Part shown: positions 31,487 to 40,569 of the stretch, one piece after another
How positions within the stretch are numbered: position 1 is the first letter of the stretch
How the letters are laid out: each line of letters begins with the position of its first letter
Origin: Pseudomonas sp. RGM2987
GTDB taxonomy: Bacteria > Pseudomonadota > Gammaproteobacteria > Pseudomonadales > Pseudomonadaceae
Reading direction: 5' to 3'
Length of the DNA stretch: 64,000 bases
NCBI RefSeq assembly: GCF_022952855.1
Contig: NZ_JALJDX010000216.1
Span: forward strand, 62,001 to 126,000
Notes under the pieces: model-generated
What the model saw: only the letters and a program-made list of their open reading frames with translations
What the model was told of the DNA's origin: nothing
Databases searched by the model: none
Translations under genes and position numbers: made by a program

Positions 31487-31912
31487 ATGGAAAAATGGGT
31501 CATCTACGCCTGCATCTCGATGTTCTTCGCCGGCTTCACCTCGGTCATAGCCAAAATGGGCCTCAGTGGGATTTCAGCGGAGCTTGGCCTGACCGTCCGC
31601 ACGTTGTTCGTGTGCCTGTTCGTGTTGCTGTTCGCCGCCTGGGCCGTGCCGGTTCAGCAGATCACCCAGGTCAGTCAGCAGAACCTGTTGTGGCTTGGCG
31701 TCTCCGGTGTGACCACCGCGCTGTCGTGGATTTTCTATTACAAGGCGTTAAAAGTCGGTGACGTGGCAACCGTCGCATTGATCGACAAGGGCAGCGTCAT
31801 CGTCGCTATGTTGTTGGCCTGGGTGGTGCTGCGGGAGGTGATCACGGTGCGCACGCTCATCGGCGCGGCGTTGATCGTCGGTGGGTTGGTGGTTATTGCC
31901 AGGAAACAGTGA
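31487..31912 (+). CDS. EamA/DMT-type membrane transporter (half-size)
   Basis: 141 residues with about five hydrophobic segments (WVIYACISMFFAGFTSVIA; LFVCLFVLLFAAWAV; LLWLGVSGVTTALSWIFYYKAL; GSVIVAMLLAWVVLREVI; LIGAALIVGGLVVIA). The motif SWIFYYKALKVGDVATVA is typical of EamA repeats. Half-size members (about 140 residues) probably dimerise. The substrate is unknown. Promoter and ribosome site are not obvious. Confidence 0.88.
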   Translation: MEKWVIYACISMFFAGFTSVIAKMGLSGISAELGLTVRTLFVCLFVLLFAAWAVPVQQITQVSQQNLLWLGVSGVTTALSWIFYYKALKVGDVATVALIDKGSVIVAMLLAWVVLREVITVRTLIGAALIVGGLVVIARKQ

Positions 31913-31956
31913 GGCTTGGGCAGCGTACCTGGCCTGGGTACCTGTGGTAGACGGGC

Positions 31957-31988
31957 CGGCGTCTTCGCGAGCAAGCCCGCTCCCACAG
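31957..31988 (-). repeat. Single B-type REP element
   Basis: CGGCGTCTTCGCGAGCAAGC followed by CCGCTCCCACAG: one half of the B-type repeat, without its inverted partner. Confidence 0.75.
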
Positions 31989-32088
31989 AGTTGTTCAGGT
32001 TTCGCGTGGCTACGGCTGGTCGGTGGGGCGAAACTGTTGCGTTGTCCGCTATTGTGAAGTCACTGACCGCCAAGCTCGGGAGACTTGT

Positions 32089-32505
32089 ATGAGCAACTTC
32101 ACAGTCCAGCACATCGATCACATTGTCCTGCGGGTAAAAGACCTGGAGCGCAGTCTCACGTTCTACACCTCGGTACTCGGTTGCGAACTGAAGAAGCGCC
32201 GGGATGACCTTGGGATGCTTCATCTCAGCACCGGGGCATCGATGATTGACCTGGTGGCTGTCGAGGGGCCGCTGGGGCGCCAGGGTGGGGCGGCGGCCAG
32301 TAGGCAGGGGCGCAATGTCGATCATTTCTGCTTGCGCGTTGAGCCTTTTGACGAGCAAGCCATCCTGGCCCATCTGGCTGCGCACGGCCTGAGCGCCGAG
32401 AAAGCCGAGATGCGATACGGCGCCCAGGGCAACGGGTGGTCGATCTATTGTTTCGATCCGGATGATAACCAGATTGAGTTGAAGGGACCGGCGGTGGAGG
32501 CCTGA
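32089..32505 (+). CDS. VOC family (glyoxalase/dioxygenase superfamily) protein
   Basis: 138 residues starting MSNFTVQHIDHIVLRVKDLERSLTFY, with an upstream CGGGAGA site; the frame extends to 32023 without a better start. The paired beta-alpha-beta-beta-beta modules are visible, with possible metal ligands His in HIDHIVL, Glu or Asp in the middle (LVAVEG), His in VDHFCLRVEP and Glu in DDNQIELKGP. VOC enzymes include glyoxalase I, fosfomycin resistance proteins and ring-cleaving dioxygenases; the substrate cannot be told. Confidence 0.88.
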   Translation: MSNFTVQHIDHIVLRVKDLERSLTFYTSVLGCELKKRRDDLGMLHLSTGASMIDLVAVEGPLGRQGGAAASRQGRNVDHFCLRVEPFDEQAILAHLAAHGLSAEKAEMRYGAQGNGWSIYCFDPDDNQIELKGPAVEA

Positions 32506-32537
32506 ACATTACTTGGCAGGCCTTGCAAAAGAAGCCT

Positions 32538-32629
32538 CTGTGGGAGCGAGCCTGCTCGCGATAGCGGCCTGCCTGGAGCGGTAATGTTGGATGTGCCGCC
32601 GCCTTCGCGAGCAAGCCCGCTCCCACAGG
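32538..32629. repeat. REPIN (two B-type REPs, inverted)
   Basis: CTGTGGGAGCGAGCCTGCTC at the left and GCGAGCAAGCCCGCTCCCAC at the right form the inverted pair of a REPIN around a roughly 40-base spacer. Confidence 0.85.
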
Positions 32630-32645
32630 AGATGGGCGGTGGCTG

Positions 32646-33356
32646 TTACGGCGTCAGCTCAGTCATGCTCCGGATCCGTTGCAGCATATTGATCAGGTGC
32701 AAGCGCATCGACGCCCGTGCCGCCTCGGCATCGCGCCGTGCCAGCGCGGCATATACCTGCTCGCGCTCGCGGATTACCAGGGCACGGTTTTCAGCCGTTA
32801 CCGCAGGCCCGGCCTGTTGCACCACGGCGATCAGCGTGTTGCCCACATGAGTCATGGCATCGATAAAGAAGCTGTTGCCGGTGCACTGGGCGACTTGCAA
32901 ATGGAATTCGAAATCCCTCCGCGCACTTTCGCTGTCCGAGGCATCAAGTGCATTCGCTACATCGAGCGCTTCGCGCATGGCCTGCAGTTGTTCCGAGGTG
33001 GCCCGTTGCGCGGCGATGCCGGCGGCTTCCACTTCCAGGCTCAGGCGCAGTTCAATCACCGCCAACGCGTCATACGCCCCGCCCTTGACGTGTTTTTCGC
33101 CCTGGAAATCACCCGGCCGCGCTGTGTCCACCACGAAGGTGCCGATGCCATGGCGCGTCTCCACAAAGCCTTCGGCCTGAAGCCGCGACATGGCCTCGCG
33201 AACCACTGTCCGACTGACGCCGCGCTCCTTGATGATGACCTGCTCGGTGGGCAGCTTGCTGCCCGCAGGCAGTTCGCCGGCCAGTATCTGTTGCGTCAGG
33301 TCGACCACCAGTTGCTGGGTCATGCTCAGGCGTCGATCAGGTGTGACACGGTCCAT
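32646..33356 (-). CDS. GntR/FadR-family transcriptional regulator (1)
   Basis: 236 residues. An N-terminal winged helix (LVVDLTQQILAGELPAGSKLPTEQVIIKERGVSRTVVREAMSRLQAEGFVETRHGIGTFV) is followed by an FCD effector domain (ALAVIELRLSLEVEAAGIAAQRAT ... DFEFHLQVAQCTGNSFFIDAM ... HLINML) with the Asp/His metal-ligand pattern. FadR-group regulators of this type respond to sugar acids and organic acids. It is divergent from a second, similar regulator with a symmetrical promoter region between them, and may regulate the catabolic locus at 34-43 kb. Confidence 0.93.
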   Translation of the reverse strand: MDRVTPDRRLSMTQQLVVDLTQQILAGELPAGSKLPTEQVIIKERGVSRTVVREAMSRLQAEGFVETRHGIGTFVVDTARPGDFQGEKHVKGGAYDALAVIELRLSLEVEAAGIAAQRATSEQLQAMREALDVANALDASDSESARRDFEFHLQVAQCTGNSFFIDAMTHVGNTLIAVVQQAGPAVTAENRALVIREREQVYAALARRDAEAARASMRLHLINMLQRIRSMTELTP

Positions 33357-33386
33357 TGAACCTATCCATTAAAGCCAGACGATCGC

Positions 33387-33429
33387 GGCATTATAGCCGC
33401 GACCTTACGACAAAACGCACTATAATGCC
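33387..33429. promoter_or_regulatory. Symmetrical divergent promoter between two FadR-type genes
   Basis: GGCATTATAG (33387-33396) and CTATAATGCC (33420-33429) are perfect 10-bp inverted repeats 23 bp apart. Each contains a consensus -10 box (TATAAT), oriented towards the gene on its own side: the minus strand box for the left regulator, the plus strand box for the right one. Good -35 boxes are not evident, so activation or overlapping control is plausible. Confidence 0.6.
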
Positions 33430-33453
33430 CGCTGATCACACTAGAGCAAGCCG

Positions 33454-34197
33454 ATGACGGACCAAGCGTTATCTCCACTGAACAAGCCGCGCCGCCTCGC
33501 CGAAACCCTGGTCGACCGCTTTGCCCAGCGCATGCGTGACGGCATTCTCAAGTGCGGCGAAAAACTTCCCACCGAAGTGCACATCATGGAGGCAGAAGGC
33601 GTCAGCCGCTCGGTGGTGCGCGAGGCGCTGTCGCGCTTGCAGGCGGCGGGGCTGGTGGAGACGCGGCACGGGGTCGGCACCTTTGTCCTGGACATGCCGG
33701 CACCCGAGGGCTTTACCCTCGGGCCGGCGACGATTGCCACGCTGTCGGATGTGCTCAACCTGCTGGAGTTTCGCCTGAGCCTGGAAGTCCAGGCTGCCGG
33801 CATGGCTGCCGAGCGCGCCACGCCCGAAGCCCTGGCCGAGCTGGCCCAGGCACTGGAGGCGTTGCTGCAAGGGCCGGAAAAGTCCGGCACCACAATCAAT
33901 GCCGATTTCCAGTTCCATCTGAAAATTGCCAAGGCCGCCGGCAACTATTACCTGATCGACATCATGAAGCACCTGGGCACCAAGCTGATCCCGCGCACCC
34001 GCATGAACTCCGCCTACTCCGGGCAGAGTGACCGCAGCGCTTACCTGCAAGGGATCAACGCCGAGCATCAGCAGATCTTCGACGCAATCGCCAGCCGCAA
34101 TGTCGATGCAGCGCGGGCGGCGATGTTCCTGCACCTGAGCAACAGCCGCATGCGCCTGCGCGAAACCCAACAACGCCAGGCGTTCTACAACGAATAG
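33454..34197 (+). CDS. GntR/FadR-family transcriptional regulator (2)
   Basis: 247 residues. The winged helix (LVDRFAQRMRDGILKCGEKLPTEVHIMEAEGVSRSVVREALSRLQAAGLVETRHGVGTFV) is paralogous to regulator 1. The FCD domain continues with VLNLLEFRLSLEVQAAGMAAERAT, INADFQFHLKIAKAAGNYYLIDIM and FLHLSNSRMRL. Ligand-binding acids or sugar acids are likely effectors. The pair of divergent paralogues next to an ABC/enolase locus suggests that one or both control it. A candidate operator is at 41757. Confidence 0.93.
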   Translation: MTDQALSPLNKPRRLAETLVDRFAQRMRDGILKCGEKLPTEVHIMEAEGVSRSVVREALSRLQAAGLVETRHGVGTFVLDMPAPEGFTLGPATIATLSDVLNLLEFRLSLEVQAAGMAAERATPEALAELAQALEALLQGPEKSGTTINADFQFHLKIAKAAGNYYLIDIMKHLGTKLIPRTRMNSAYSGQSDRSAYLQGINAEHQQIFDAIASRNVDAARAAMFLHLSNSRMRLRETQQRQAFYNE

Positions 34198-34247
34198 GCC
34201 CCGCCCCCTCTGGCAATGCCGTTCACCTAAGCCTCACTTGGCTCATT

Positions 34248-34353
34248 GTGGCGAGGGAGCTTGCTCCCGCTTGACCGGGCTGGCGTTCCAGTGCGAAGCG
34301 CTCACAAAAATGGGCCTGCTGCGCAGTCCAGCGGGAGCAAGCTCCCTCGCCAC
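34248..34353. repeat. REPIN (A type)
   Basis: GTGGCGAGGGAGCTTGCTCC at the left and GGGAGCAAGCTCCCTCGCCA at the right surround a loop region of about 60 bases. It lies between the convergent regulator and porin genes. Confidence 0.88.
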
Positions 34354-34408
34354 GGACTTATCCGACCTTGAATGAGCAGTGCTGGCTGTGGGAACTTGTT
34401 CTTGCAAC

Positions 34409-35131
34409 TTAGAAAAAGTTGTACTGAATGCCAACCCGCAAACGCAGCTGTCGATCATTGTCCACGGAGTTGACTTTGATATCGCCCACTTCAAAGAACG
34501 GTGCCCAGCGTTTATCCCACTTGTACTTGACCACGACATTCTGCTCATAGTCGTCAGTACCGCCGTCATAGCGAATGTAGTCGGCATCAAAGTAAGTCAG
34601 TTGATACTCGTAAGCCCACGGCCCCTGGTCCGCATAGTTGACGTAGACGTCGTAGCGATTGATTTTCTGATCGTCCTTGCCGTTCCGGGGCACGTCTCGG
34701 TCGACTTGGTCGCGGTCCAGCTTGGAGGAGTCGTAACGGTAGCGACCGGCGATGCTCAGTTCCTTGGTGATGCGATAGCCCAGGCGCATACCCAGTTTGT
34801 AAGTCGTGGATTCCTCGTCGCTTTCCATGGCGAACGACGGCGTCAGCGTCCAGCGGTCATTGAGCTTGTGCTGATAGTTGACGGTGAACTCATGGCCGGC
34901 GCCGACGGTATTGTCGAAGGCGACGTCCTCACGATCACCGCCGGTCTTGTATTTGAGTTCGCCTTCCAAGCCCACGCCATTGTCCAGTCGCATGCCGAAC
35001 TTGGCGCGGTCTGCGTGCATGCGGGTTTGCTCCGCATATTGGTGGCGGACGTTGATGTAGCCGGTATCGGCCTGGGCAACGAACGAAGCGAACAACGAAG
35101 CGAGAGCAACGGATACGAGTGTCTTTTTCAT
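34409..35131 (-). CDS. KdgM-like oligogalacturonate-type outer-membrane porin
   Basis: 240 residues with a signal peptide (MKKTLVSVALASLFASFVAQA). The mature part (DTGYINVRHQYAEQTRMHADRAKFGMRLDNGVGLEGELKYKT ... YQHKLNDRWTLTPSFAMES ... GYRITKELSIAGRYRYDS ... RLRVGIQYNFF) alternates like a small 12-strand barrel and ends in Phe. KdgM-family porins admit acidic oligosaccharides. It follows the ABC operon on the same strand after 135 bp and would supply the outer-membrane entry step. Confidence 0.85.
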   Translation of the reverse strand: MKKTLVSVALASLFASFVAQADTGYINVRHQYAEQTRMHADRAKFGMRLDNGVGLEGELKYKTGGDREDVAFDNTVGAGHEFTVNYQHKLNDRWTLTPSFAMESDEESTTYKLGMRLGYRITKELSIAGRYRYDSSKLDRDQVDRDVPRNGKDDQKINRYDVYVNYADQGPWAYEYQLTYFDADYIRYDGGTDDYEQNVVVKYKWDKRWAPFFEVGDIKVNSVDNDRQLRLRVGIQYNFF

Positions 35132-35266
35132 GTTTTTTATTCTTGTTAGTTGAAGGGGTTAGTTGGGTGAAACGTCAAATCGCAGGCGAGCGCGGGCGCG
35201 GCATTGAAACTGCGGCTTCAACGTCTTCTGCGGGTTAAAACAATGACAACCGGGTTGAAGCGTGAG

Positions 35267-36034
35267 TCAGACCGCTATGGGGACGCGCTGTATGTCGCGG
35301 CTGGCCTGTACCAGCAAACGGGTATAGGCGTGCGTTGCTCCGTCGCTCGCCAACAAACAACTGTCGAGCGTCTCTACCACCCTGCCCTGCTGCATCACTG
35401 CCAGCCGGTCGCACAAATGCGCGACCACTGCCAGATCGTGGGTGACCATCAGGTAAGTCAGCCCTTCCTGGCGGCGCAGGTCGGCTAGCAAGTTGAGGAT
35501 TTCCGCCTGGACCGAGACGTCCAGCGCCGAGGTCGGTTCATCCAGCAACAGCACCCGTGGCCGCAGGATCAACGCACGGGCGATTGCCACGCGCTGGCGC
35601 TGCCCCCCAGACAACTGATGCGGATAACGGAAGCGGAAGCTGTCGTTCAAACCGACCTTGCGCAGGATCTCGCTGACCTTCTGCCCGCGCCCGTCGATCC
35701 CATGGATGCGCAGCGGCTCTTGCAGCGCGGCGTCGACGGTGTAGCGTGGATGCAAGGATGCGTACGGGTCCTGGAACACCATCTGCACCGTGCGGTAGTG
35801 GTTCAGCGGCAGGTTGCGGGTCACCGCCTGGCCGGCGATGCGCAGCTGTCCGGTCCAATGCTGGTACTGCCCGGCCAGGCAGCGCAGCACCGTGGTCTTG
35901 CCCGAACCCGACTCTCCCACCAGACCGAAAGCCTCGCCCTCGGCCACGCTCAGGTCGACGTCATGCAATACCGCGTTCAGTGCCGCGCCGGTGCCAAAAC
36001 TGAGGTTAAGGCCGGCGATTTCAATCATGCTCAT
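35267..36034 (-). CDS. Peptide/opine-type ABC transporter ATP-binding protein (DppF-like)
   Basis: 255 residues from the ATG at 36034, where GAGGAG lies 6 bases upstream. It has Walker A (GLVGESGSGKTTVL), the Q-loop (MVFQDPYASLHPR), signature (LSGGQRQRVAIARAL), Walker B (VLLLDEPTSALDV) and the H-loop (MVTHDLAVV). Together with the gene before it, it forms the ATPase pair of a Dpp/Opp-class importer. This is the last gene of the five-gene ABC set. Confidence 0.95.
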   Translation of the reverse strand: MSMIEIAGLNLSFGTGAALNAVLHDVDLSVAEGEAFGLVGESGSGKTTVLRCLAGQYQHWTGQLRIAGQAVTRNLPLNHYRTVQMVFQDPYASLHPRYTVDAALQEPLRIHGIDGRGQKVSEILRKVGLNDSFRFRYPHQLSGGQRQRVAIARALILRPRVLLLDEPTSALDVSVQAEILNLLADLRRQEGLTYLMVTHDLAVVAHLCDRLAVMQQGRVVETLDSCLLASDGATHAYTRLLVQASRDIQRVPIAV

Positions 36035-36044
36035 GACAGGCTCC

Positions 36045-36884
36045 TCAAGCATTCAACCAAAGTGGGTCACGCTGCAGCACCGGCAAGGTGGCACGCGGAT
36101 GGTCCAGGCTGGGCAGTGCGGCCAGCAGGCCACGGGTGTAGGGGTGAGCAGCCTGGTCCAGGTCGGCGGCGGCAATCGACTCGACCACGCGGCCGGCGTA
36201 CATCACCAGCACGCGGTCGCAGAAATGCCGCACCAGGTTCAGGTCATGGCTAATGAAAATCAGCCCCAGGTCACGCTCGCTGACCAGCTCCTCCAACACG
36301 TTGAGCACCTGCCGGCGCACCGACACGTCCAACGCCGAAGTCGGTTCGTCGGCAATGATCACCTGGGGATCGGTGATCACCATCATCGCGATCATGATCC
36401 GCTGGCCCATGCCGCCCGAGACTTCGTGCGGGTACAAGTCATAGACCCGCTGCGGGTCGCGGATATGAACCTTGGCGAGCATGTCCAGGGCCCGTTCGCG
36501 GGCTTCGCGACGCGGCACCTTGTGATGGGCCAGGTACGCCTCGGCAATCTGCTCGCCGACCCGCACCACCGGGTTCAGCGAGTATTTGGGGTCCTGCATG
36601 ATCATCGACATGCGTGCGCCACGGATCGCCTGGATCTGCTTCTCGCTGGCGGCCAACAGGTCGATGTCGGCAAAGCGCAGGGTCTTGGCGGTGACTCGTG
36701 CCGTTGGCGGGTGCAGGCGTAGCAGGCTGCGGCCGACGGTGGATTTGCCGGAGCCGGACTCACCGACGATGGCGAGTTTTTCCCGGCCCAGGGTGAACGA
36801 CACATCTCGCACTGCCAGGGACGTTTTGCCGGCGTTGCGAAACTCCACGCACAGGTCCTGTACCGCCAGTTTTATCTCAGTCAT
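36045..36884 (-). CDS. Peptide/opine-type ABC transporter ATP-binding protein (DppD-like)
   Basis: 279 residues: Walker A (KLAIVGESGSGKSTVG), Q-loop (MIMQDPKYSLNPV), signature (VSGGMGQRIMIAMM), Walker B (VIIADEPTSALDV) and H-loop (FISHDLNLVRHFCD). The usual Cys-rich oligopeptide C-terminal tail of DppD-type proteins is reduced (only ALPSLDHPRATLPVLQRDPLWLNA). It lies between the permease and second ATPase genes, with 10-12 bp spacing on each side. Confidence 0.95.
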   Translation of the reverse strand: MTEIKLAVQDLCVEFRNAGKTSLAVRDVSFTLGREKLAIVGESGSGKSTVGRSLLRLHPPTARVTAKTLRFADIDLLAASEKQIQAIRGARMSMIMQDPKYSLNPVVRVGEQIAEAYLAHHKVPRREARERALDMLAKVHIRDPQRVYDLYPHEVSGGMGQRIMIAMMVITDPQVIIADEPTSALDVSVRRQVLNVLEELVSERDLGLIFISHDLNLVRHFCDRVLVMYAGRVVESIAAADLDQAAHPYTRGLLAALPSLDHPRATLPVLQRDPLWLNA

Positions 36885-36895
36885 GGGGTTGCTCC

Positions 36896-37804
36896 TCAGG
36901 ATTGGCTGCGCGGATCGAGGACGTCACGCAAGCCGTCGCCCAGCAGGTTGAAGGCCAGGCTGACCAGCATGATCGCCACGCCTGGCGCGGCCACCAGCCA
37001 CCAGCTTTCAAGCATGTAGCGCCGTCCGGTGGAAATCATCGCGCCCCACTCCGGCAGCGGTGCCTGGGCACCGAGGCCGAGAAAGCCCAGGGCGGCGGCG
37101 GTGAGGATGATGCTCGCCATGTTCATGGTCAGGCGGATGATCACCGACGACAGGCACATCGGGATGATATGGCGCAGGATGATGCGGGTGCTCGATGCGC
37201 CCTGGAGCTGCACCGCCACCACGAAATCGGCGTTGCGCAACGGCAGGGTTTCGGCCCGCGCCAGACGGGCAATCGGCGGCCAGGCGGTCAGTGCGATGGC
37301 GATCACCGCGTGCTCCAGGCCCGGGCCGAGGGCCGCGATGAAGGCCAGCGCCAGGACCAGGCTGGGGAACGAGATGAAGATGTCGGTGATGCGCATGAAC
37401 AGGTTGTCGACCCAACCGCCGAAGTAACCGGAAACGGTCCCGACCAGCAGGCCGATGGGGCCGACGATAACGGTCACCAGCAAGACGATGTACAAGGTGA
37501 TGCGCGAGCCGTAGACCAGCCGGGCGAAGACATCCCGACCGTACTCATCGGTGCCGAACCAATGCACGCTGCTGGGTGCCTGCAAGGCCCCGGCGAGGTT
37601 CTGCAACAGCGGGTCGTGACCGGCAATCCACGGTGCGATGGCGGCCACCAGGATCAAGGTCGAAACGACAATCAGACCGACGAAGGTCATCGGGTTGCGC
37701 AGCAGAAATCGCAGCAGGCGCAAGGTGCTGGCGGCCAGTGCCGCGACGCTTGAAGCGGGCAGCGCGGTATCGCCGGCTGCGCTGGAAGCAAGGGGCAGGT
37801 TCAT
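36896..37804 (-). CDS. ABC transporter permease (DppC-like)
   Basis: 302 residues from the ATG at 37804, which overlaps the stop of the DppB-like gene (ATGA). Six membrane helices are expected. The EAA-type loop is ARAETLPLRNADFVVAVQLQGAS. The N-terminal cytoplasmic tail is followed by LLRFLLRNPMTFVGLIVVSTLILVAAIAPWIAG. The pattern WFGTDEYGRDVFARLVYGSRITL identifies the DppC/OppC group. It forms the channel with the DppB-like protein. Confidence 0.94.
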   Translation of the reverse strand: MNLPLASSAAGDTALPASSVAALAASTLRLLRFLLRNPMTFVGLIVVSTLILVAAIAPWIAGHDPLLQNLAGALQAPSSVHWFGTDEYGRDVFARLVYGSRITLYIVLLVTVIVGPIGLLVGTVSGYFGGWVDNLFMRITDIFISFPSLVLALAFIAALGPGLEHAVIAIALTAWPPIARLARAETLPLRNADFVVAVQLQGASSTRIILRHIIPMCLSSVIIRLTMNMASIILTAAALGFLGLGAQAPLPEWGAMISTGRRYMLESWWLVAAPGVAIMLVSLAFNLLGDGLRDVLDPRSQS

Positions 37805-38841
37805 GTGCGAGTCCTCGGGTCGAAGATCTTGTACAGCGCATCGCTGATCAGGTTCAGCGTCACGAAGATGAGGCCGATCAACAGCACGCAGGCCATCACC
37901 GCGTTCATGTCGCCCAGCAGCAGGCTGCTGGTCAGGTATTGGCCGAAGCCCGGCCAGGCGAACACGGTTTCGATCAGCACCGCGCCTTCCAGCAGGCCGC
38001 CGTAGGCCAGCGCGACGATGGTCAGCAGTTGCACGCGGATGTTGCCGAAGGCATGCCCCCAGACGATCCGCCGTTGGGACAGCCCCTTGACCCGGGCGGT
38101 GATGATGTATTCCTGGGACAACTGCTCGAGCATGAAACTGCGGGTCATGCGACTGATGTAGGCCACCGAGTTGAAGCTCAGGATCACCGCCGGCAACAGG
38201 ATGTGCCGCAGCGCACTGCGAAAGGCCTCCCACTCGCCGGACCAGGCGGTGTCGATCAACAGCAGACCGGTATGCCTGGGGATCAGCCCGTCGTAGGCCA
38301 GGCCGATCCGCCCGACGCCACCGGCCCAACCCAGCCAGGCGTAGAACACCAGGAAGGCCATCATGCCGATCCAGAAAATCGGCGTGGAGTAACCGAACAA
38401 GGTGATCAGGCGGGCAACGTGGTCACCGGCACGGCCCTTATGCGTCGCGGCGTAGACGCCCAGTGGCAAGCCCGCCAGCACACCGAACAGGATCGCGAGG
38501 GTTGCCAGTTCGAGGGTGGCCGGGAACACCCGGGCGATGTCGGTGATGACCGGGTTGCCGGTCAACAAGGCCATGCCGAAATCCCCCTGGAGCAGGTCGC
38601 CAAGGTAGATCGCGAACTGGCTCCACAGCGGTTTGTCCAGGCCCAGTTCCTGGTACACCTGGGCGTAGGCCGAGGCATCGGCGTCGGGGCCGACGATCGC
38701 CAGCACCGGGTCCAGGGGCATCACCCTGCCAATGAAAAAGGTCAGCAGCAGCAACCCCAGCAGCGTGACCGCCACCGAGCCGCTGCGCCGGGTCGCCGAA
38801 GCGGCCCGGGTGGTCCAGATTGAAAAGGATGCAGTCGACAT
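37801..38841 (-). CDS. ABC transporter permease (DppB-like)
   Basis: 346 residues starting MSTASFSIWTTRAASATRRSG; Met3 of the longest frame was chosen because AGGAATGAAT gives it a ribosome site with 7-base spacing. The DppB pattern is clear: VTLLGLLLLTFFIGRVMPLDPV, the EAA loop (ITARVKGLSQRRIVWGHAFGNI) and TVFAWPGFGQYLTSSLLLGDM. It overlaps the DppC-like gene by 4 bp. Confidence 0.94.
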   Translation of the reverse strand: MSTASFSIWTTRAASATRRSGSVAVTLLGLLLLTFFIGRVMPLDPVLAIVGPDADASAYAQVYQELGLDKPLWSQFAIYLGDLLQGDFGMALLTGNPVITDIARVFPATLELATLAILFGVLAGLPLGVYAATHKGRAGDHVARLITLFGYSTPIFWIGMMAFLVFYAWLGWAGGVGRIGLAYDGLIPRHTGLLLIDTAWSGEWEAFRSALRHILLPAVILSFNSVAYISRMTRSFMLEQLSQEYIITARVKGLSQRRIVWGHAFGNIRVQLLTIVALAYGGLLEGAVLIETVFAWPGFGQYLTSSLLLGDMNAVMACVLLIGLIFVTLNLISDALYKIFDPRTRT

Positions 38842-38875
38842 ATTCATTCCTGCCTTGGCCTTTTTGGCCGTCGAT

Positions 38876-40498
38876 TCAGCGCTGCTTGTAGACGTCCCGA
38901 AGACGCGTGGTGGCGGCGGTGTGGCCGATGTAGTTGCGCACGTCCGCGTGGGTCACCACTTCATCCACCATCTGTGAGACCGGCATGATGGCCCCGGCTT
39001 GCTGGTCGTACCGGGTCTGGATCTGCCCGTAGAGTTCACGCTGGCGCTCGGGGTCGCGCTCGCGTTCGGCCTGCTCGATCAACTGATTGAGCTGCGGGTC
39101 GAAGAACGACGTGCGCCAGCCCTGAAAGTTGCTCAGCTTGGCCTCGGTGCGGTTGTCCGGGTTGTACACCAGGGCGCGCAGGCTGGAATGGGGATGACGC
39201 TCTGCCCCGCCACCGCCGCGCCCGACGAGGATGTCGAATTGGCGGTCGCGCATCGCTCCATAGATTTGGTTGCCAGTACCGGTGATGATCGTCGCCTGGA
39301 TACCGGCCTGGGCCAGCGTCGCTTGCAGGCTGGTGGCGATGTTGATGAAGGGCGGGTCGGTGAGCGAGCGGATGCTGACCTTGAAACCTTGCGCATGCCC
39401 GGCCGCTGCCAGCAGGCGCTTGGCCTCGGCCACGTCCAGGCGATAACCGGGGTCTGGCAGGCGTGCCGGCAGCCCCAGTTGCAACGGTCGTTGATTGAGC
39501 ACGCCGTAATGCGGCATCACCACTTCGTTGATGCCTTGGTAATCGATCAACAGGCGGATGGCCTGGCGCACCCGGACGTCCTGGAACAGCGGCTGCTGCA
39601 TGCTCATCGCCACGTAGTACAGGGTGCCGCGGGCGATGCTCTGGATGCGCACCGCATCGACCTTGCCCAGCGCCTTGATGTCGGTGGCCGCCATGCCGCG
39701 GGCAACGTCCAGGTCACCACGCTCGACCATCAGGCGCAGCGCCTGGGACTCGGTCATGTTGCGCATGATCACCCGGCGCAACTTCGCCGCACCGCGCCAG
39801 TAGTCGTCGTTGCGACTCATCAGGATCACGTCGTTGGCACGCCAGATGTCGAGCCTGAACGCACCGGACCCGGCCGCATGAGTCGCCAGCCACGCCGCCC
39901 CCTGATCGTCACCGACCTGATGCTGCAACGCGACGCTGCGGTCGATGATGAACGCGCTGGGGGACGTCGCCAGGGTGTTGAGCACCAGCATCGGATCGGT
40001 GCTGCGGGGCAATTCCATGACAAAGGTGTGCGGCCCTTCGGCGCGCATCAGCCGGGCGACGTTGTCGGCACTGAAGCCGTAGGCTTTCCAGGTGGACGCC
40101 AGGGCGCGGTTGAGGGTGACCACGCGCTGCAACGACCAGGCGACGTCCTGGGCGGTGAGCGGCGCACCGGAGTGGAAACGCACGTCATCGCGCAACTGGA
40201 AGGTCAGGCGCAGGCGGTCGGGGCTGATGTCCCAGCTTTTCGCCAGGGCCGGGACCAGCGTGTCCGGCTGCGCCGCGTCCTGCTCCAGGAGCATGTCATA
40301 GACGTTGGCGTTGACTTCGGCGACTTCCAGCCCCGTCGCGGCGGCAGGGTCCAGGGACAGCAGATTGATCATGCTCATGCCCACCACCAGTTGGTCGGGG
40401 GGCGTTTCGCCTTGAGCCAGGCTGACGGGCACCGGCATCGTGCACAGGGCCGCGGTGACACACAGCAGCCGTATCAGGCGCTTGGGCCAGAGATTCAT
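38876..40498 (-). CDS. ABC transporter solute-binding protein (family 5, peptide/opine type)
   Basis: 540 residues with a signal peptide (MNLWPKRLIRLLCVTAALCTMPVPVSLAQG). SBP_bac_5 features: LDPAAATGLEVAEVNANVYDMLLEQ, LVPALAKSWDISPDRLRLTFQLRDDVRFHSGAPLTAQDVAWSLQR, GSGAFRLDIWRANDVILMSRNDDYW, and LFQDVRVRQAIRLLIDY. Such proteins bind peptides, opines, sugar oligomers or cations. The neighbouring enolase-family enzyme and KdgM-like porin point to an acidic sugar derivative or opine rather than plain peptides; that is inference. Confidence 0.93.
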   Translation of the reverse strand: MNLWPKRLIRLLCVTAALCTMPVPVSLAQGETPPDQLVVGMSMINLLSLDPAAATGLEVAEVNANVYDMLLEQDAAQPDTLVPALAKSWDISPDRLRLTFQLRDDVRFHSGAPLTAQDVAWSLQRVVTLNRALASTWKAYGFSADNVARLMRAEGPHTFVMELPRSTDPMLVLNTLATSPSAFIIDRSVALQHQVGDDQGAAWLATHAAGSGAFRLDIWRANDVILMSRNDDYWRGAAKLRRVIMRNMTESQALRLMVERGDLDVARGMAATDIKALGKVDAVRIQSIARGTLYYVAMSMQQPLFQDVRVRQAIRLLIDYQGINEVVMPHYGVLNQRPLQLGLPARLPDPGYRLDVAEAKRLLAAAGHAQGFKVSIRSLTDPPFINIATSLQATLAQAGIQATIITGTGNQIYGAMRDRQFDILVGRGGGGAERHPHSSLRALVYNPDNRTEAKLSNFQGWRTSFFDPQLNQLIEQAERERDPERQRELYGQIQTRYDQQAGAIMPVSQMVDEVVTHADVRNYIGHTAATTRLRDVYKQR

Positions 40499-40569
40499 GG
40501 TTCAGTCCTTTCTTATATTTATAAAGACTTGTCGTCCGGGCCACTATCGACCCCGGACGGGGCGCAGGC

